From Pseudomonas sp. NFIX28 (GTDB lineage Bacteria > Pseudomonadota > Gammaproteobacteria > Pseudomonadales > Pseudomonadaceae), in assembly GCF_900107395.1 (NCBI RefSeq), contig NZ_FNPW01000004.1, forward strand, positions 372,001 to 436,000: a stretch of DNA of 64,000 nt. Direction: 5' to 3'. The position numbers and the translations under genes were made by a program. Under the pieces are notes generated by a model. That model worked only from the letters and a program-made list of their open reading frames with translations, was not told where the DNA came from and did not search any database. Shown one piece after another: positions 52,458 to 61,137 of this stretch; positions within the stretch are counted from its first letter, which is position 1, and each line of letters starts with the position of its first letter.

Positions 52458-54142
52458 GGCTGGACTTCCAATTCAGGCTCACGCGAAGACGATGTCGAGG
52501 ATTTGTAGGCGTCCGGCTCGTTGTCCTTCAAACGCCCACGGATCAGTGCCTCGGGGTGACGACTGAGGAAGTCGGTGAGCACCCGCACCGAACGCGCGGT
52601 GCGCTGTACTTCGTCCATCGCCTGGCCCAGTTGCAGGCGCTGCGGCGAGTCCTCGGCGAAGCTTTCATTGGCCGAGCTCAGGGTTTTCTTGGTCTGTTGC
52701 AGGGTTTCGCGCATCTCAGGCAACACGCGGCCGTTGACGTTCTGCAAGGTCTTCTGCATCTCGGTCAGGCTGCCATTGAGGTTGTTGGCGATAGCGTCGA
52801 GCGGCATCTTGCTGATCTTCTCCACTACACGCTGCAACTGCTCCTGCAGCTTGTCGAGGCCGCCCGGCACGGTAGGAATTTCCAGCGGCCGCGCCGTCGC
52901 ATCGAAAGCCACCGGCTTGGCGTTGGGGATGAAATCCAGGGAGATAAGCAACTGGCCGGTCAGCAGGTTGCCACTGCGCGCCTGGGCTCGCAGGCCATGC
53001 TGGACGAAGGTGCTGATCAGGTAGCCCGCGCGACTTTCGTCGGCGCCGCTGAGCTTCTCCAGTTGTTCGTGGACCTTGCCCAGGCGTGCCGGGTAGATCA
53101 CCACCCCGACCACGGTCGAGAAGGCCTTTTTCTTGTCGTCGTAATCCAGGTCCATCGACACCACCCGGCCGATGTTCACGCCCAGGAACTCCACCGGCGC
53201 ATTGAGCGCCAGCCCGCGCAGGGTCTGGTCGAAACGCATGCGCATGTAGTACGGGTCGCCGTCAGGTGGCGCCAGCGCGGTTTCCTGGTCGGCGAACAAC
53301 TGGTAGTTGGCGTGTTCCTCGGCCGGCTTGGCGTTGGGGCTGTACTTGGGTTCGACGAAAGCAATGCCGCCCGCCAGGATCGACGAGATGGACTCGGTGT
53401 TGACCTTCAGGCCATTGGCGCCCAGGGTCACGTCCACGCCGCTGGCGTTCCAGAAGCGCGAGTCGGTGGTGACGAACTGGTCGTTGGGGGCATTGACGAA
53501 AATCCGCACGTCCACGCCCTTGCCGTTATCCGACAGTTTGTAGGAAATCACCTGGCCCACCTCGATGCGCCGGTAATAGACCGGCGAACCGACGTCCAGC
53601 GAACCCAGGTCATCGGTGCGCAGGGTGAAGCGCTTGCCCTTTTGCCCGTAGGTCACCGCCGGTGGCGTCTCCAGGCCGACAAAGGTTTTCTTGCGCTTTT
53701 CTTCCTGGCCAGCGTCGGCGCCGATAAAGGCCCCCGACAGCAGGGTGTCGACCCCCGACACACCGCCGGCGCCGATGCGCGGGCGCACCACCCAGAACAT
53801 CGAGTCGGCGGCGGTGAAAGACTCCGCCGACTGGTCCAGCTCGACCTTGGCGATCACCTTGCTACGGTTCTTGCTCAGGGCGATGGAGGTGACCTTGCCG
53901 ATCACCACGTTCTTGTACTTGACCTGGGTCTTGTTGGCTTCCAGGCCTTCGGCGGTCTGGAAGCTGATGGAGATCTCGGGCCCGGCCGACATCGACTTGT
54001 GCACCAACATCGACAGGCCGATCAGCGCCGCGACGATGGGCACGATCCACACCAGCGAGATATTGAACCGGCGCGTCCTGACCGCCGGGGTACCCGGTGC
54101 CTTCGACGCGCTTGGAGCGGTGGAACCTGGATGATCAGACAT
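52454..54142 (-). CDS. pqiB: PqiB-like MCE-domain membrane protein
   Basis: 562 residues. One N-terminal membrane helix (about 28-48, ISLVWIVPIVAALIGLSMLV) is followed by three MCE domains (starting near ISISFQTAEGLEANKTQV, FTLRTDDLGSLDVGSPVYYR and MRFDQTLRGLALNAPVEFLG). A long C-terminal helical region (about 430-540) follows. PqiB hexamers make a tube spanning the periplasm for lipid movement. The ATG at 54142 overlaps the pqiA stop by eight bases. Confidence 0.92.
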   Translation of the reverse strand: MSDHPGSTAPSASKAPGTPAVRTRRFNISLVWIVPIVAALIGLSMLVHKSMSAGPEISISFQTAEGLEANKTQVKYKNVVIGKVTSIALSKNRSKVIAKVELDQSAESFTAADSMFWVVRPRIGAGGVSGVDTLLSGAFIGADAGQEEKRKKTFVGLETPPAVTYGQKGKRFTLRTDDLGSLDVGSPVYYRRIEVGQVISYKLSDNGKGVDVRIFVNAPNDQFVTTDSRFWNASGVDVTLGANGLKVNTESISSILAGGIAFVEPKYSPNAKPAEEHANYQLFADQETALAPPDGDPYYMRMRFDQTLRGLALNAPVEFLGVNIGRVVSMDLDYDDKKKAFSTVVGVVIYPARLGKVHEQLEKLSGADESRAGYLISTFVQHGLRAQARSGNLLTGQLLISLDFIPNAKPVAFDATARPLEIPTVPGGLDKLQEQLQRVVEKISKMPLDAIANNLNGSLTEMQKTLQNVNGRVLPEMRETLQQTKKTLSSANESFAEDSPQRLQLGQAMDEVQRTARSVRVLTDFLSRHPEALIRGRLKDNEPDAYKSSTSSSREPELEVQP

Positions 54143-54749
54143 CTTCAACCTCTACATCCCAGATAAGCCGGGGATCGAAACTCATGGCCGCGAACATCGT
54201 CAGGACCACGACCAAACCAAAAAACAGAATGCCCATGCGCGGCTCGATCGAGCTCAGGGCGTGGAATTGCACCAGCGCCGCCACCAGGGCGACCACCAGC
54301 ACGTCGAGCATCGACCAGTAGCCGATCACCTCGATAAAGCGGTACAGCTTGGCGCGCTCGCGCATCGCCCAGTGGCTGCGGCGCTGGCAGGTGATCAGCA
54401 GCATCCCCAGGACCAAGAATTTGCTGCACGGCACCACCACGCTGGCGATGAAGATCAGCAGGGCAATGTCCCAGGAACCGTGCTGCCAAAACTCCAGCAC
54501 GCCGCTGAGAATAGTGTTCTCGCTGCCGCCGCCGAAAATCTGCGTGTACATCACCGGCAGCACGTTGGCCGGAATGTAGAGAATCAGGCTGGCCAGCAGG
54601 AAGGCCCAGGTGCGGTTCACGCTGTTGGGCTTGCGCACATGCACCACGGCATCGCAGCGCGGGCAGTGGTGGACGTCCTGCGGGCAGGCCTGGCCGCAGG
54701 TATGACAGAGCATCAGGCCCTGGTCACGGGCATAGGGTGGCAGGCTCAT
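54135..54749 (-). CDS. pqiA: PqiA-like membrane protein, second half
   Basis: 204 residues. It begins with a zinc-ribbon of two CxxC pairs (CHTCGQACPQDVHHCPRC) and has four membrane helices. This is equivalent to one half of the E. coli PqiA, which contains two such modules in one chain. The ATG shares a base with the stop of the preceding half (TGATG), so both halves are translated together. Partner of PqiB in envelope lipid transport. Confidence 0.88.
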   Translation of the reverse strand: MSLPPYARDQGLMLCHTCGQACPQDVHHCPRCDAVVHVRKPNSVNRTWAFLLASLILYIPANVLPVMYTQIFGGGSENTILSGVLEFWQHGSWDIALLIFIASVVVPCSKFLVLGMLLITCQRRSHWAMRERAKLYRFIEVIGYWSMLDVLVVALVAALVQFHALSSIEPRMGILFFGLVVVLTMFAAMSFDPRLIWDVEVEDV

Positions 54750-55357
54750 CAGTAGCGGCCCTCCAGGTCGTCCCAAAGGCGGCGGATACCCTTGCCGGAA
54801 ATCAGGATGATCAGCACCGTGAGCATGGCCAGCGACCACAGCCCCAGGCCCGGGTGCACGTCGAGCATGCCGGCCAGCTTGACGATGGCCACCAGGATGC
54901 CCAGCAGGCACACCTCCAGCATGCTCCACGGCCGCAGGTGCTCCAGGGCTCGCATGCAGGCCTTGAAGCCCGGCGCCGCGCGCCCGATGTTGGCAAAGCC
55001 CAGCACCCAGCACAACAGGGCAATCTGCAGGCCGGGGGCCAGGATGATCGCCAGGCCGGTGACCGCGGCGATCAGGCTGATGCGGCCGTAGGCCAGGGCC
55101 TCGACCGACTGCCAGAGGGTGGCTTCGTTGCTCAGGCCTTCGAGGCTGATGCCGATCACCGGAAAGGCATTGGCGAACACGAACAGCAGCGCCGCCGTGA
55201 TCGACAGGGCAAACAGCTGCTGCACGTTCAGGTGCCGGGCACGCTCCAGCACCGCCCCACAGCGCAGGCACTCGGAAGTCTGGCCTTTTGCAAGCGGCAC
55301 GGATTCGTACAGCGAATCGCAATGCTCGCAGATGATCCAGTTGGGAGAGAGGGTCAT
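54749..55357 (-). CDS. PqiA-like membrane protein, first half
   Basis: 202 residues, paralogue of the next gene: an N-terminal zinc-ribbon (CEHCDSLYE and CLRCGAVLER) and four membrane helices (starting LFALSITAALLFVFANAFPV). First gene of the four-gene pqi operon, divergent from a TetR gene 124 bp away. Confidence 0.88.
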   Translation of the reverse strand: MTLSPNWIICEHCDSLYESVPLAKGQTSECLRCGAVLERARHLNVQQLFALSITAALLFVFANAFPVIGISLEGLSNEATLWQSVEALAYGRISLIAAVTGLAIILAPGLQIALLCWVLGFANIGRAAPGFKACMRALEHLRPWSMLEVCLLGILVAIVKLAGMLDVHPGLGLWSLAMLTVLIILISGKGIRRLWDDLEGRY

Positions 55358-55481
55358 GATCTTCGAATATCAGGTGGGACAGCGGAGGGCGCTAACCCGA
55401 ATGGCGCGTATTCTCTGCAAAAGTAGAGGATGGTGTCTAGTTTTACCTGAGGACTGTCAACGCCTTGGTGCGCCATAATGT

Positions 55482-56150
55482 ATGCCCCTTGCTGCCGCTC
55501 AGACCATGAACTCAAAAAAACTCCCGGCCAAAAACCCGCGCTCGCCGAAACAGACCCGAGGCCATGAGCGGGTCACGGCGATTCTCGACGCCTGTGCCCA
55601 TCTGCTGGTCAGCCAGGGAGTGGCCAGCCTGACCATGCATGGCATCGCGCGCGAAGCCGGTACCTCCATCGGTTCGCTGTACCACTTCTTCAGCAACAAG
55701 CAGAGCGTGTTCGATGCCCTGGGCCAGCGGCACATCGACGCCATCGACCAGATCACCGCCAACCTCCTGGCCATCGACCCGCTCACCTGGGTCGAGTCGA
55801 GCAGCCAGGAGGTGATCGACCGGATGATCATGCCGATCATGGAATACCTCGAGACCCACCCCGACCTGCTGCAAATGATCAGCCCCACTTTCGCTCCCGG
55901 CCAACTCCAGGCCCCGGATGTGCATGCGCGCATCCGGGCCACTTACGATCGGATGCTCGCCCTGCGCCTGCCCACCGCCAGTGCCATGGAACGCGACGCC
56001 TACGTGACCGCCATGTGCGGATTACCCATCGGCCTGTTCCAGGTTGCTCTGGAGAATAGTCAGCTCAAGAGCATCTTGCTGTTACAAGAAGTCCCGAGGG
56101 CGATGAAAGCCTATCTCGAGGCCATCGAACAGCACCACGCCGCCCGCTGA
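55482..56150 (+). CDS. TetR-family transcriptional regulator
   Basis: 222 residues from the ATG at 55482 (a second ATG at 55506, MNSKKLPAKNPR, may be the true start). The TetR helix-turn-helix is at about 28-75: VTAILDACAHLLVSQGVASLTMHGIAREAGTSIGSLYHFFSNKQSVFDAL. The C-terminal ligand domain is of the TetR_C type. It is divergent from the pqi operon and convergent with the PACE gene (9-bp gap), so it may control the pqi genes. Confidence 0.85.
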   Translation: MPLAAAQTMNSKKLPAKNPRSPKQTRGHERVTAILDACAHLLVSQGVASLTMHGIAREAGTSIGSLYHFFSNKQSVFDALGQRHIDAIDQITANLLAIDPLTWVESSSQEVIDRMIMPIMEYLETHPDLLQMISPTFAPGQLQAPDVHARIRATYDRMLALRLPTASAMERDAYVTAMCGLPIGLFQVALENSQLKSILLLQEVPRAMKAYLEAIEQHHAAR

Positions 56151-56159
56151 GCCCAGGTG

Positions 56160-56603
56160 TTAACGGGCGCGATCGAGCGGGCGCTGCAGCATCAGCCGTT
56201 CGCGCAGCAGATCGTAACCCCAGTGATAGACATAGGTGTATGGCAGGAAAAACAGCAGCACGCCAATGTCGAGAATCAGCGCCTGCATCAGGCTGACCTG
56301 CAACCACCAGGCAATCAGCGGCACGCTTACCACCACCAGGCCACCTTCGAACAACAGCGCATGGGCGACCCGGGTCCAGCCGCCGGGCGTTACGGCCAGG
56401 CGCTTGAGCAGGCGGTCGAACAGGCCGTTGAAGACCACGTTCCAGGCCAGGGCGATCAGGCCGATGGCGATGGTCGCCACGCCCATGTCGACAAAGGGCT
56501 TGTCCATGATCCAGGCCAGCAGCGGCGTACACAGCGCAAATGCCAGCAGCTCGAAGGCCACGGCCTGGAAAACACGTTCGGTCAAGGATTTGGTGGTGCT
56601 CAT
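56160..56603 (-). CDS. PACE-family efflux transporter (AceI-like)
   Basis: 147 residues, four membrane helices arranged as two repeats of the bacterial transmembrane pair domain (ERVFQAVAFELLAFALCTPLLAWI and RVAHALLFEGGLVVVSVPLIAWWL). The conserved Glu in the first helix (FELLAF) matches the acidic residue that AceI uses in proton-coupled export of chlorhexidine and short diamines. Start at 56603 (MSTTKSLTER) with GGGAG upstream. It is divergent from a LysR gene, as aceI is from aceR. Confidence 0.92.
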   Translation of the reverse strand: MSTTKSLTERVFQAVAFELLAFALCTPLLAWIMDKPFVDMGVATIAIGLIALAWNVVFNGLFDRLLKRLAVTPGGWTRVAHALLFEGGLVVVSVPLIAWWLQVSLMQALILDIGVLLFFLPYTYVYHWGYDLLRERLMLQRPLDRAR

Positions 56604-56693
56604 GATCCGGCTCCCGCCAGTGAATGTGGTTGCCATGATCACCCTTCACTCCGATACTTCATAACCATTAACCATCGACCAAGGCGATAGTTC

Positions 56694-57548
56694 ATGGCCT
56701 CACACGAAGTACTGCTGGCCTTTGTCCAGGCGGCCACCCAAGGTTCGTTTTCCGCGGCCGCGCGCAAGCTCGGCAAGAGCCAGTCGACCATCAGCGCGGC
56801 GGTGGCGAGCCTGGAGATCGACCTCGACCTGCAACTGTTCGACCGCAGCAGCCGCAAGCCCGCACTCACCCCGCAGGGGCACGTCATGCTGCAGCGGGCC
56901 GAAGACATCCTGGCCGCCACCAGCCGCCTGGAAATGGCCGCCAGCCAACTGGCCCAGGGCGTGGAAGCCAAGCTCACGGTGGCGCTGTCCGACACCTACC
57001 AGTCGGATCGTTTCGAAACCTCGCTGAGTGCCTTCGAACAACGCTACCCGGACCTGGAGCTGGAATGCCTGATCGCCGAATGCGACGACCTGATCGAGCT
57101 GGTGCAACGCGGCCGGGCGCAGATCGCCTTTGCCGAACGGCAGCCCGACTACCCGGCGGACCTGGACCATTCGACGGTGGACGAGCGCACGGAAATCGCC
57201 TTGTTCGTCTCGCGCCATCACCCGCTGGCGGCGCTGAAAAACATCGACCAGGCGCGCCTGCGACAGCACCGCGAGCTGCGCCTGGCGACCATCGTCAATC
57301 CATATGAAAACCGCGCCCGGGGCCGGGTGTGGTCGGCGCCGAGCTACCTGATGCTGCTGGAAATGGTCCAGGGCGGTTTTGGCTGGGCGCCGTTGCCGCG
57401 CTGGCTGGTGGAGCGTTTCGGCGCTGACCGCCTGGTGGAGCTCGACGCCCGCGGCTGGCCCCGTAACGTCGCGGTCGATGCCCTGTGGTCGCGCCTGCAC
57501 CCGCCAGGCCCGGCGGGCAGTTGGTTGCTGGGGCGGATGCTGGAATAA
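56694..57548 (+). CDS. LysR-family regulator, probable control of the PACE gene
   Basis: 284 residues. Winged helix near residues 8-60 (FVQAATQGSFSAAARKLGKSQSTISAAVASLEIDL), then a substrate domain with TVALSDTYQSDRFE. The 90-bp gap to the divergent PACE gene is the natural binding site; no clear operator was picked out. Confidence 0.88.
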   Translation: MASHEVLLAFVQAATQGSFSAAARKLGKSQSTISAAVASLEIDLDLQLFDRSSRKPALTPQGHVMLQRAEDILAATSRLEMAASQLAQGVEAKLTVALSDTYQSDRFETSLSAFEQRYPDLELECLIAECDDLIELVQRGRAQIAFAERQPDYPADLDHSTVDERTEIALFVSRHHPLAALKNIDQARLRQHRELRLATIVNPYENRARGRVWSAPSYLMLLEMVQGGFGWAPLPRWLVERFGADRLVELDARGWPRNVAVDALWSRLHPPGPAGSWLLGRMLE

Positions 57549-57579
57549 GGCTCGCCCCGCTGGCGGCCGCTCCGCGCCC

Positions 57580-57725
57580 GATCGCAGCCTGCGGCAGCGG
57601 CTACAGGGCTCGGCTGATCTGGAGAAAAGCGCATCGTTGCGACGTTTCCGAGGTCGCTCCGCCCCCTGCCCGCGCCGCACTCCTTGTAGCCGCTGCCGCA
57701 GGCTGCGATAAGGCCGCAGGCCTTC
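57580..57725 (+). repeat. REP pair, GTAGCCGCTGCCGCAGGCTGCG type
   Basis: GATCGCAGCCTGCGGCAGCG (ending CTACA at 57605) and TGTAGCCGCTGCCGCAGGCT (from 57684) are inverted, with a 78-base spacer. The right copy is followed by AAGGCCGCAGGCCTT. It lies between the LysR gene and the ECF operon. Confidence 0.83.
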
Positions 57726-57784
57726 AGCGATCCTCCATAGACCCAGGCCGTTCGGCCGACCGCAGTCTTCGGCTCGGCGGGAGT

Positions 57785-59035
57785 TCAGAGGGTTTTCAGG
57801 GCTTCGAGCCTGCCCTCGATAAAACGCCGCTCCGGTTCCTGCCGGGTCAGTTCCAGGGCGCGCCGATAAGCCTGGCGCGCAGGCTCCACCCGGCCCAGTT
57901 GCCGGCAGAACTCGGCGCGCGCCGAATGGGCCAGGTGGTAATCCTGCAACTCGCCCCGGGCCAGGATCGCCTCGACCCGCTCCAGGCCGGCCAGCGGTCC
58001 GTCCCGCTGGGCGATGGCGACCGCGCGGTTCAGCTCGATCACCGGCGAGGGCATGGCGCGCAGCAACACGTCATACAGGCCGACGATCTGCTGCCAATCG
58101 GTCTGCGCGGCCGTCGCGGCCTCGGCATGCACTGCGGCGATCGCCGCCTGCAGGCAGTAAGGGCCGAAACGGCGAGTGCCCAAGGCGTGTTCCACCAGGG
58201 CGCAGCCCTCGGCGATCAGTTCACGGTCCCACAGCGAGCGGTCCTGCTCGTCGAGCAACACCAGCTCGCCGGTGGCCGAGGTCCGCGCCGGGCGCCGCGA
58301 CTCATGCAGCAGCATCAAGGCCAGCAGCCCCATCACTTCAGGCTCCGGCAGCAATTCGAGCAACAGGCGCCCGAGGCGGATCGCTTCCCGGGTCAGGTCC
58401 TCGCGAGTCAGCTCGGCGCCCATCGAGGCCGAGTAGCCTTCGTTGAACACCAGGTAAATCACCCGCAACACGCTGTCCAGGCGCTCGGGCAACTCGCCGA
58501 GCGACGGCACCTGATAAGGAATATGCGCGTCGCGGATCTTGGCCTTGGCGCGCACGATGCGCTGGGCGATGGTGGCCGGCGCGGTGAGAAAGGCCCGGGC
58601 GATTTCCTCGGTGGTCAGGTCGCAGATTTCCCGCAGGGTCAGCGGCACCTGGGCATCCGCCGCCAGCGCCGGGTGGCAGCAGGTAAAGATCAGGCGCAAG
58701 CGGTCGTCTTCCACGTCTTCCTCGCTCCAGTCAGCCTGTTCCAGTTCCTGGAGCTGGCTGACCAACGCCGCCTGGGACGCCGCGAAGCGTGCCCGCCGGC
58801 GCAAACCGTCGATGGCCTTGAAACGCCCGGCCGACACCAGCCAGGCCCGCGGGTTGTCCGGCACGCCGTCGCGCTGCCAGCGCTCGACCGCGACGAAGAA
58901 GGCCTCGTGCAAGGCCTCTTCGGCGAGGTCGAAATCCCCCAGCAGGCGAATCAGGGTCGCCAGGATCCGCCGCGACTCGTTGCGGTAGACCGTTTCCACC
59001 AGCGCCTTGACGCTGTCGTGCGTTGCCGTCGGCAT
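57785..59035 (-). CDS. ECF42-type RNA polymerase sigma factor with C-terminal TPR-like extension
   Basis: 416 residues, about twice the size of a normal ECF sigma factor. Region 2 is near residues 10-80 (YRNESRRILATLIRLLGDFDLAEEALHEAFFVA), region 4 near 130-185 (TLREICDLTTEEIARAFLTAPATIAQRIVRAKAKI). The remaining 220 residues are helical (DUF6596 and TPR-like, with VFNEGYSAS and ELNRAVAIAQRDGP). No anti-sigma gene is adjacent. In this group the C-terminal extension is reported to be needed for activity (recalled). Its ATG overlaps the SRPBCC gene stop by one base. Confidence 0.93.
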   Translation of the reverse strand: MPTATHDSVKALVETVYRNESRRILATLIRLLGDFDLAEEALHEAFFVAVERWQRDGVPDNPRAWLVSAGRFKAIDGLRRRARFAASQAALVSQLQELEQADWSEEDVEDDRLRLIFTCCHPALAADAQVPLTLREICDLTTEEIARAFLTAPATIAQRIVRAKAKIRDAHIPYQVPSLGELPERLDSVLRVIYLVFNEGYSASMGAELTREDLTREAIRLGRLLLELLPEPEVMGLLALMLLHESRRPARTSATGELVLLDEQDRSLWDRELIAEGCALVEHALGTRRFGPYCLQAAIAAVHAEAATAAQTDWQQIVGLYDVLLRAMPSPVIELNRAVAIAQRDGPLAGLERVEAILARGELQDYHLAHSARAEFCRQLGRVEPARQAYRRALELTRQEPERRFIEGRLEALKTL

Positions 59036-59526
59036 CAGTCCGGCATGCCCTGGGTCACCAGGCCTTCCAGGCGGTCCAGGCTCTGCCCCCAGCCTTCGTG
59101 GAAACCCATGGCTTCATGGGCCTGGCGATCCTCTTCGCTCCAGTGCAGGGCGCGGGCGGTGTAGAGGGTCTTGCCGTCCACTTCGTCGAATGTCACCTCG
59201 GCGCTCATGAAGGCCTTGCCCGACGGAATCCAGCCCGGCAAAAAGGCGTCGGTAAACACCAGCCGCCGTGGCGCCACGATATCCAGGAAGACGCCCATGG
59301 TCGGGTATTCGTTGCCATCGGGGTCGCGCATCAGGGTGCGAAACTGGCCGCCGACCCACAGGTCCATTTCACATTCCGGGGTGGTCATGCCGTGGGGGCC
59401 CCACCATTGCACCAGCCACTGCGGCTCGGTCCAGGCGCGAAACAGCTTGCCGGGCGGCGCGTCGATCAGGCGGCTGATGGACAACTCGAGTTGGCCGGGC
59501 CCGGGGCCCGCGTTGTGGTCAGTCAT
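59035..59526 (-). CDS. SRPBCC/AHSA1-domain protein
   Basis: 163 residues, START/Bet v1-like fold with hydrophobic cavity (AHSA1/DUF1801-like group): SRLIDAPPGKLFRAWTEPQWLVQWWGP, GGQFRTLMRDPDG and GFHEGWGQSLDRLEGLV. It is co-transcribed with the ECF42 gene and with DGPF and SnoaL-like genes, all likely controlled by that sigma factor. Ligand unknown. Confidence 0.9.
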   Translation of the reverse strand: MTDHNAGPGPGQLELSISRLIDAPPGKLFRAWTEPQWLVQWWGPHGMTTPECEMDLWVGGQFRTLMRDPDGNEYPTMGVFLDIVAPRRLVFTDAFLPGWIPSGKAFMSAEVTFDEVDGKTLYTARALHWSEEDRQAHEAMGFHEGWGQSLDRLEGLVTQGMPD

Positions 59527-59591
59527 TGCAACACTCCCGCTTGTGCTTATTTTTCAGGAGCCGTTTTCAGGGCTCGAGTTCAAGGCCCGGC

Positions 59592-59936
59592 TCAGGGGTT
59601 CAACTCACGTACCGGGCGCACCTCGACGCTGCCGACCCGGGCCGCCGGAATGTTGCCGGCGACCTGGATGGCCTCGTTGAGGTCCTTGGCATCGATCAGG
59701 TAGAACCCGGCCAACTGCTCCTTGGTTTCGGCGAACGGGCCGTCGGTGATCGACAGCCGGCCGCCGCGCATGCGCACCGTGGTGGCGGTTTGCACGGACT
59801 CCAGGGCCTCCGCGGCGAGCATCCGGCCGCTGCCCTGCACCGACTCGGCATACGCCATGCACTCGGCGTCCTTCGGGCTTTCCGGCAGGCTGTGCAACAG
59901 CTGTTCGTCGCTGTAGACCAGGCATAGGTATTTCAT
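59592..59936 (-). CDS. DGPF-domain (YCII-related) protein
   Basis: 114 residues: KYLCLVYSDEQLLHSLPE at the N terminus and the family mark ITDGPFAETKEQLAGFYLID. DGPF/YCII proteins are repeatedly found beside ECF42 sigma factors. Function unknown, possibly a small-molecule hydrolase or sensor. Start at 59936 with AAGGAG upstream; the longer frame is rejected. Confidence 0.92.
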   Translation of the reverse strand: MKYLCLVYSDEQLLHSLPESPKDAECMAYAESVQGSGRMLAAEALESVQTATTVRMRGGRLSITDGPFAETKEQLAGFYLIDAKDLNEAIQVAGNIPAARVGSVEVRPVRELNP

Positions 59937-60003
59937 GGGGCTCTCCTTGATCGGGCTGATCAACTATGGCTGCTGTTTCGGGCTTTGGCGAAAAACCCGA
60001 CGA

Positions 60004-60438
60004 TCAGGGTTGCAGGTCGAACAAGGTGCTGCCGCTCTGCATGTCGAACGGTGCCGACCAGTGTTCGTGCACCACTTTCCACTGACCGCCAAGGCGCTGG
60101 TAACCGGCGGTCACGCGCATCCAGCAGGCCTTGGTCTCGCCCTTGTCGTCGGTGCCGCCGCAGTGGGCCAGCCAGTGGGCGAAGGCCATGTCGTTGCCCG
60201 AGACGATGTGCAGTTGCTCGAAATCGAAAATGCCCGGGCCAGGGCAGAATTCCATGCAGGCCTTCCAGTGTGCGCGGTAGGCCTCCTTGCCCTTGAATTG
60301 CAACGCGGCCACGGCGTCGAAGGCGGTGATGTCGTCGGCGTAATAGCTGACGATGCGCTCGATGTCCTTAGCCATTACGGCCTGGCGCCAGGCGTCGATC
60401 AGGCTGCGGATTTCACTTTCGGTGGCTGGGGTGTTCAT
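60004..60438 (-). CDS. SnoaL-like/nuclear transport factor 2-fold protein
   Basis: 144 residues. Cone-shaped NTF2-like fold with a central pocket: SLIDAWRQAVMAKDIERIVSYYADD and WKVVHEHWSAPFD. Close to ketosteroid isomerase-like proteins of the DUF4440/SnoaL group. It is the first gene of the ECF42 operon, preceded by AAGGAG. A conserved promoter lies about 75 bases upstream. Confidence 0.88.
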   Translation of the reverse strand: MNTPATESEIRSLIDAWRQAVMAKDIERIVSYYADDITAFDAVAALQFKGKEAYRAHWKACMEFCPGPGIFDFEQLHIVSGNDMAFAHWLAHCGGTDDKGETKACWMRVTAGYQRLGGQWKVVHEHWSAPFDMQSGSTLFDLQP

Positions 60439-60519
60439 GGCGGTTCTCCTTGCGATTTGAGTGACACAGGCTCAAGGCGGGCGCCGCTGGGCGACCGTTG
60501 AATCGTGAAGACACCCTTA

Positions 60520-60546
60520 GTCGTCTGGCCGCCAGGCAAATCGACA
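60520..60546 (-). promoter_or_regulatory. Candidate ECF42-dependent promoter
   Basis: On the minus strand TGTCGA (60546-60541) is followed by 17 bases and then CGAC (60523-60520). This agrees with the consensus I recall for ECF42 promoters, TGTCGA in the -35 and CGA/TC in the -10 region. It would start transcripts about 75 nt before the SnoaL-like gene and so make the operon autoregulated. Confidence 0.6.
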
Positions 60547-60622
60547 AGGCCAGGAAAAAAACCGGGACGAAGGGCAAATCGCTAGAATCGGCATTTCTCA
60601 CCGTCCGTCAGCAGAGCCCGGA

Positions 60623-61120
60623 ATGGATACCCCAGTGACAACCCGACTCGTGCCCTATGAGGAGCTCGACGTCAGGCAACTGCAGCAACTCGACGCGCTC
60701 GAGGTGCACCCGCAGCAGAAGAGTTTTTCCGGTGACATCTACACCGCGCTGCATACCCTGCTCAAGGCGCCGGAGCCCGGTATCAAGGGCTTCGCCCTGC
60801 TCGCCGACGAAATCCCGGTGGCGTTCCTGCTGCTCAAGCGCCCGCCGTTCCTGCCCCATTGGGCCGACCCCGGCACCGCCACCCTGCACGCCCTGCAGGT
60901 CGATCGCCGGGTCCAGGGCCAGGGCTATGGCAAGGCCTGCCTGCAAGCCCTGCCCGGCGCCGTGCGCCAGGTGTGGCCCGACATCAAGGGGCTGATGCTG
61001 TCGGTGGATGCCGGCAACGAAGCGGCCTTCAACCTGTACCTGAAACAAGGCTGGGTCGACAGCGGCGAAGCCTACAGGGGCCGCATCGGCTATGAACGCC
61101 GCCTGGCCCTGATTTTCTGA
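60623..61120 (+). CDS. GNAT-family N-acetyltransferase
   Basis: 165 residues. The acetyl-CoA motif A is ALQVDRRVQGQGYGKACLQAL (around residues 90-110), followed by LSVDAGNEAAFNLYLKQGWVDSGE. Substrate unknown. It is divergent from the ECF42 operon and followed by the flavoprotein gene 17 bp later. Confidence 0.88.
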   Translation: MDTPVTTRLVPYEELDVRQLQQLDALEVHPQQKSFSGDIYTALHTLLKAPEPGIKGFALLADEIPVAFLLLKRPPFLPHWADPGTATLHALQVDRRVQGQGYGKACLQALPGAVRQVWPDIKGLMLSVDAGNEAAFNLYLKQGWVDSGEAYRGRIGYERRLALIF

Positions 61121-61137
61121 CGTTCCCCAGGAGAAGC

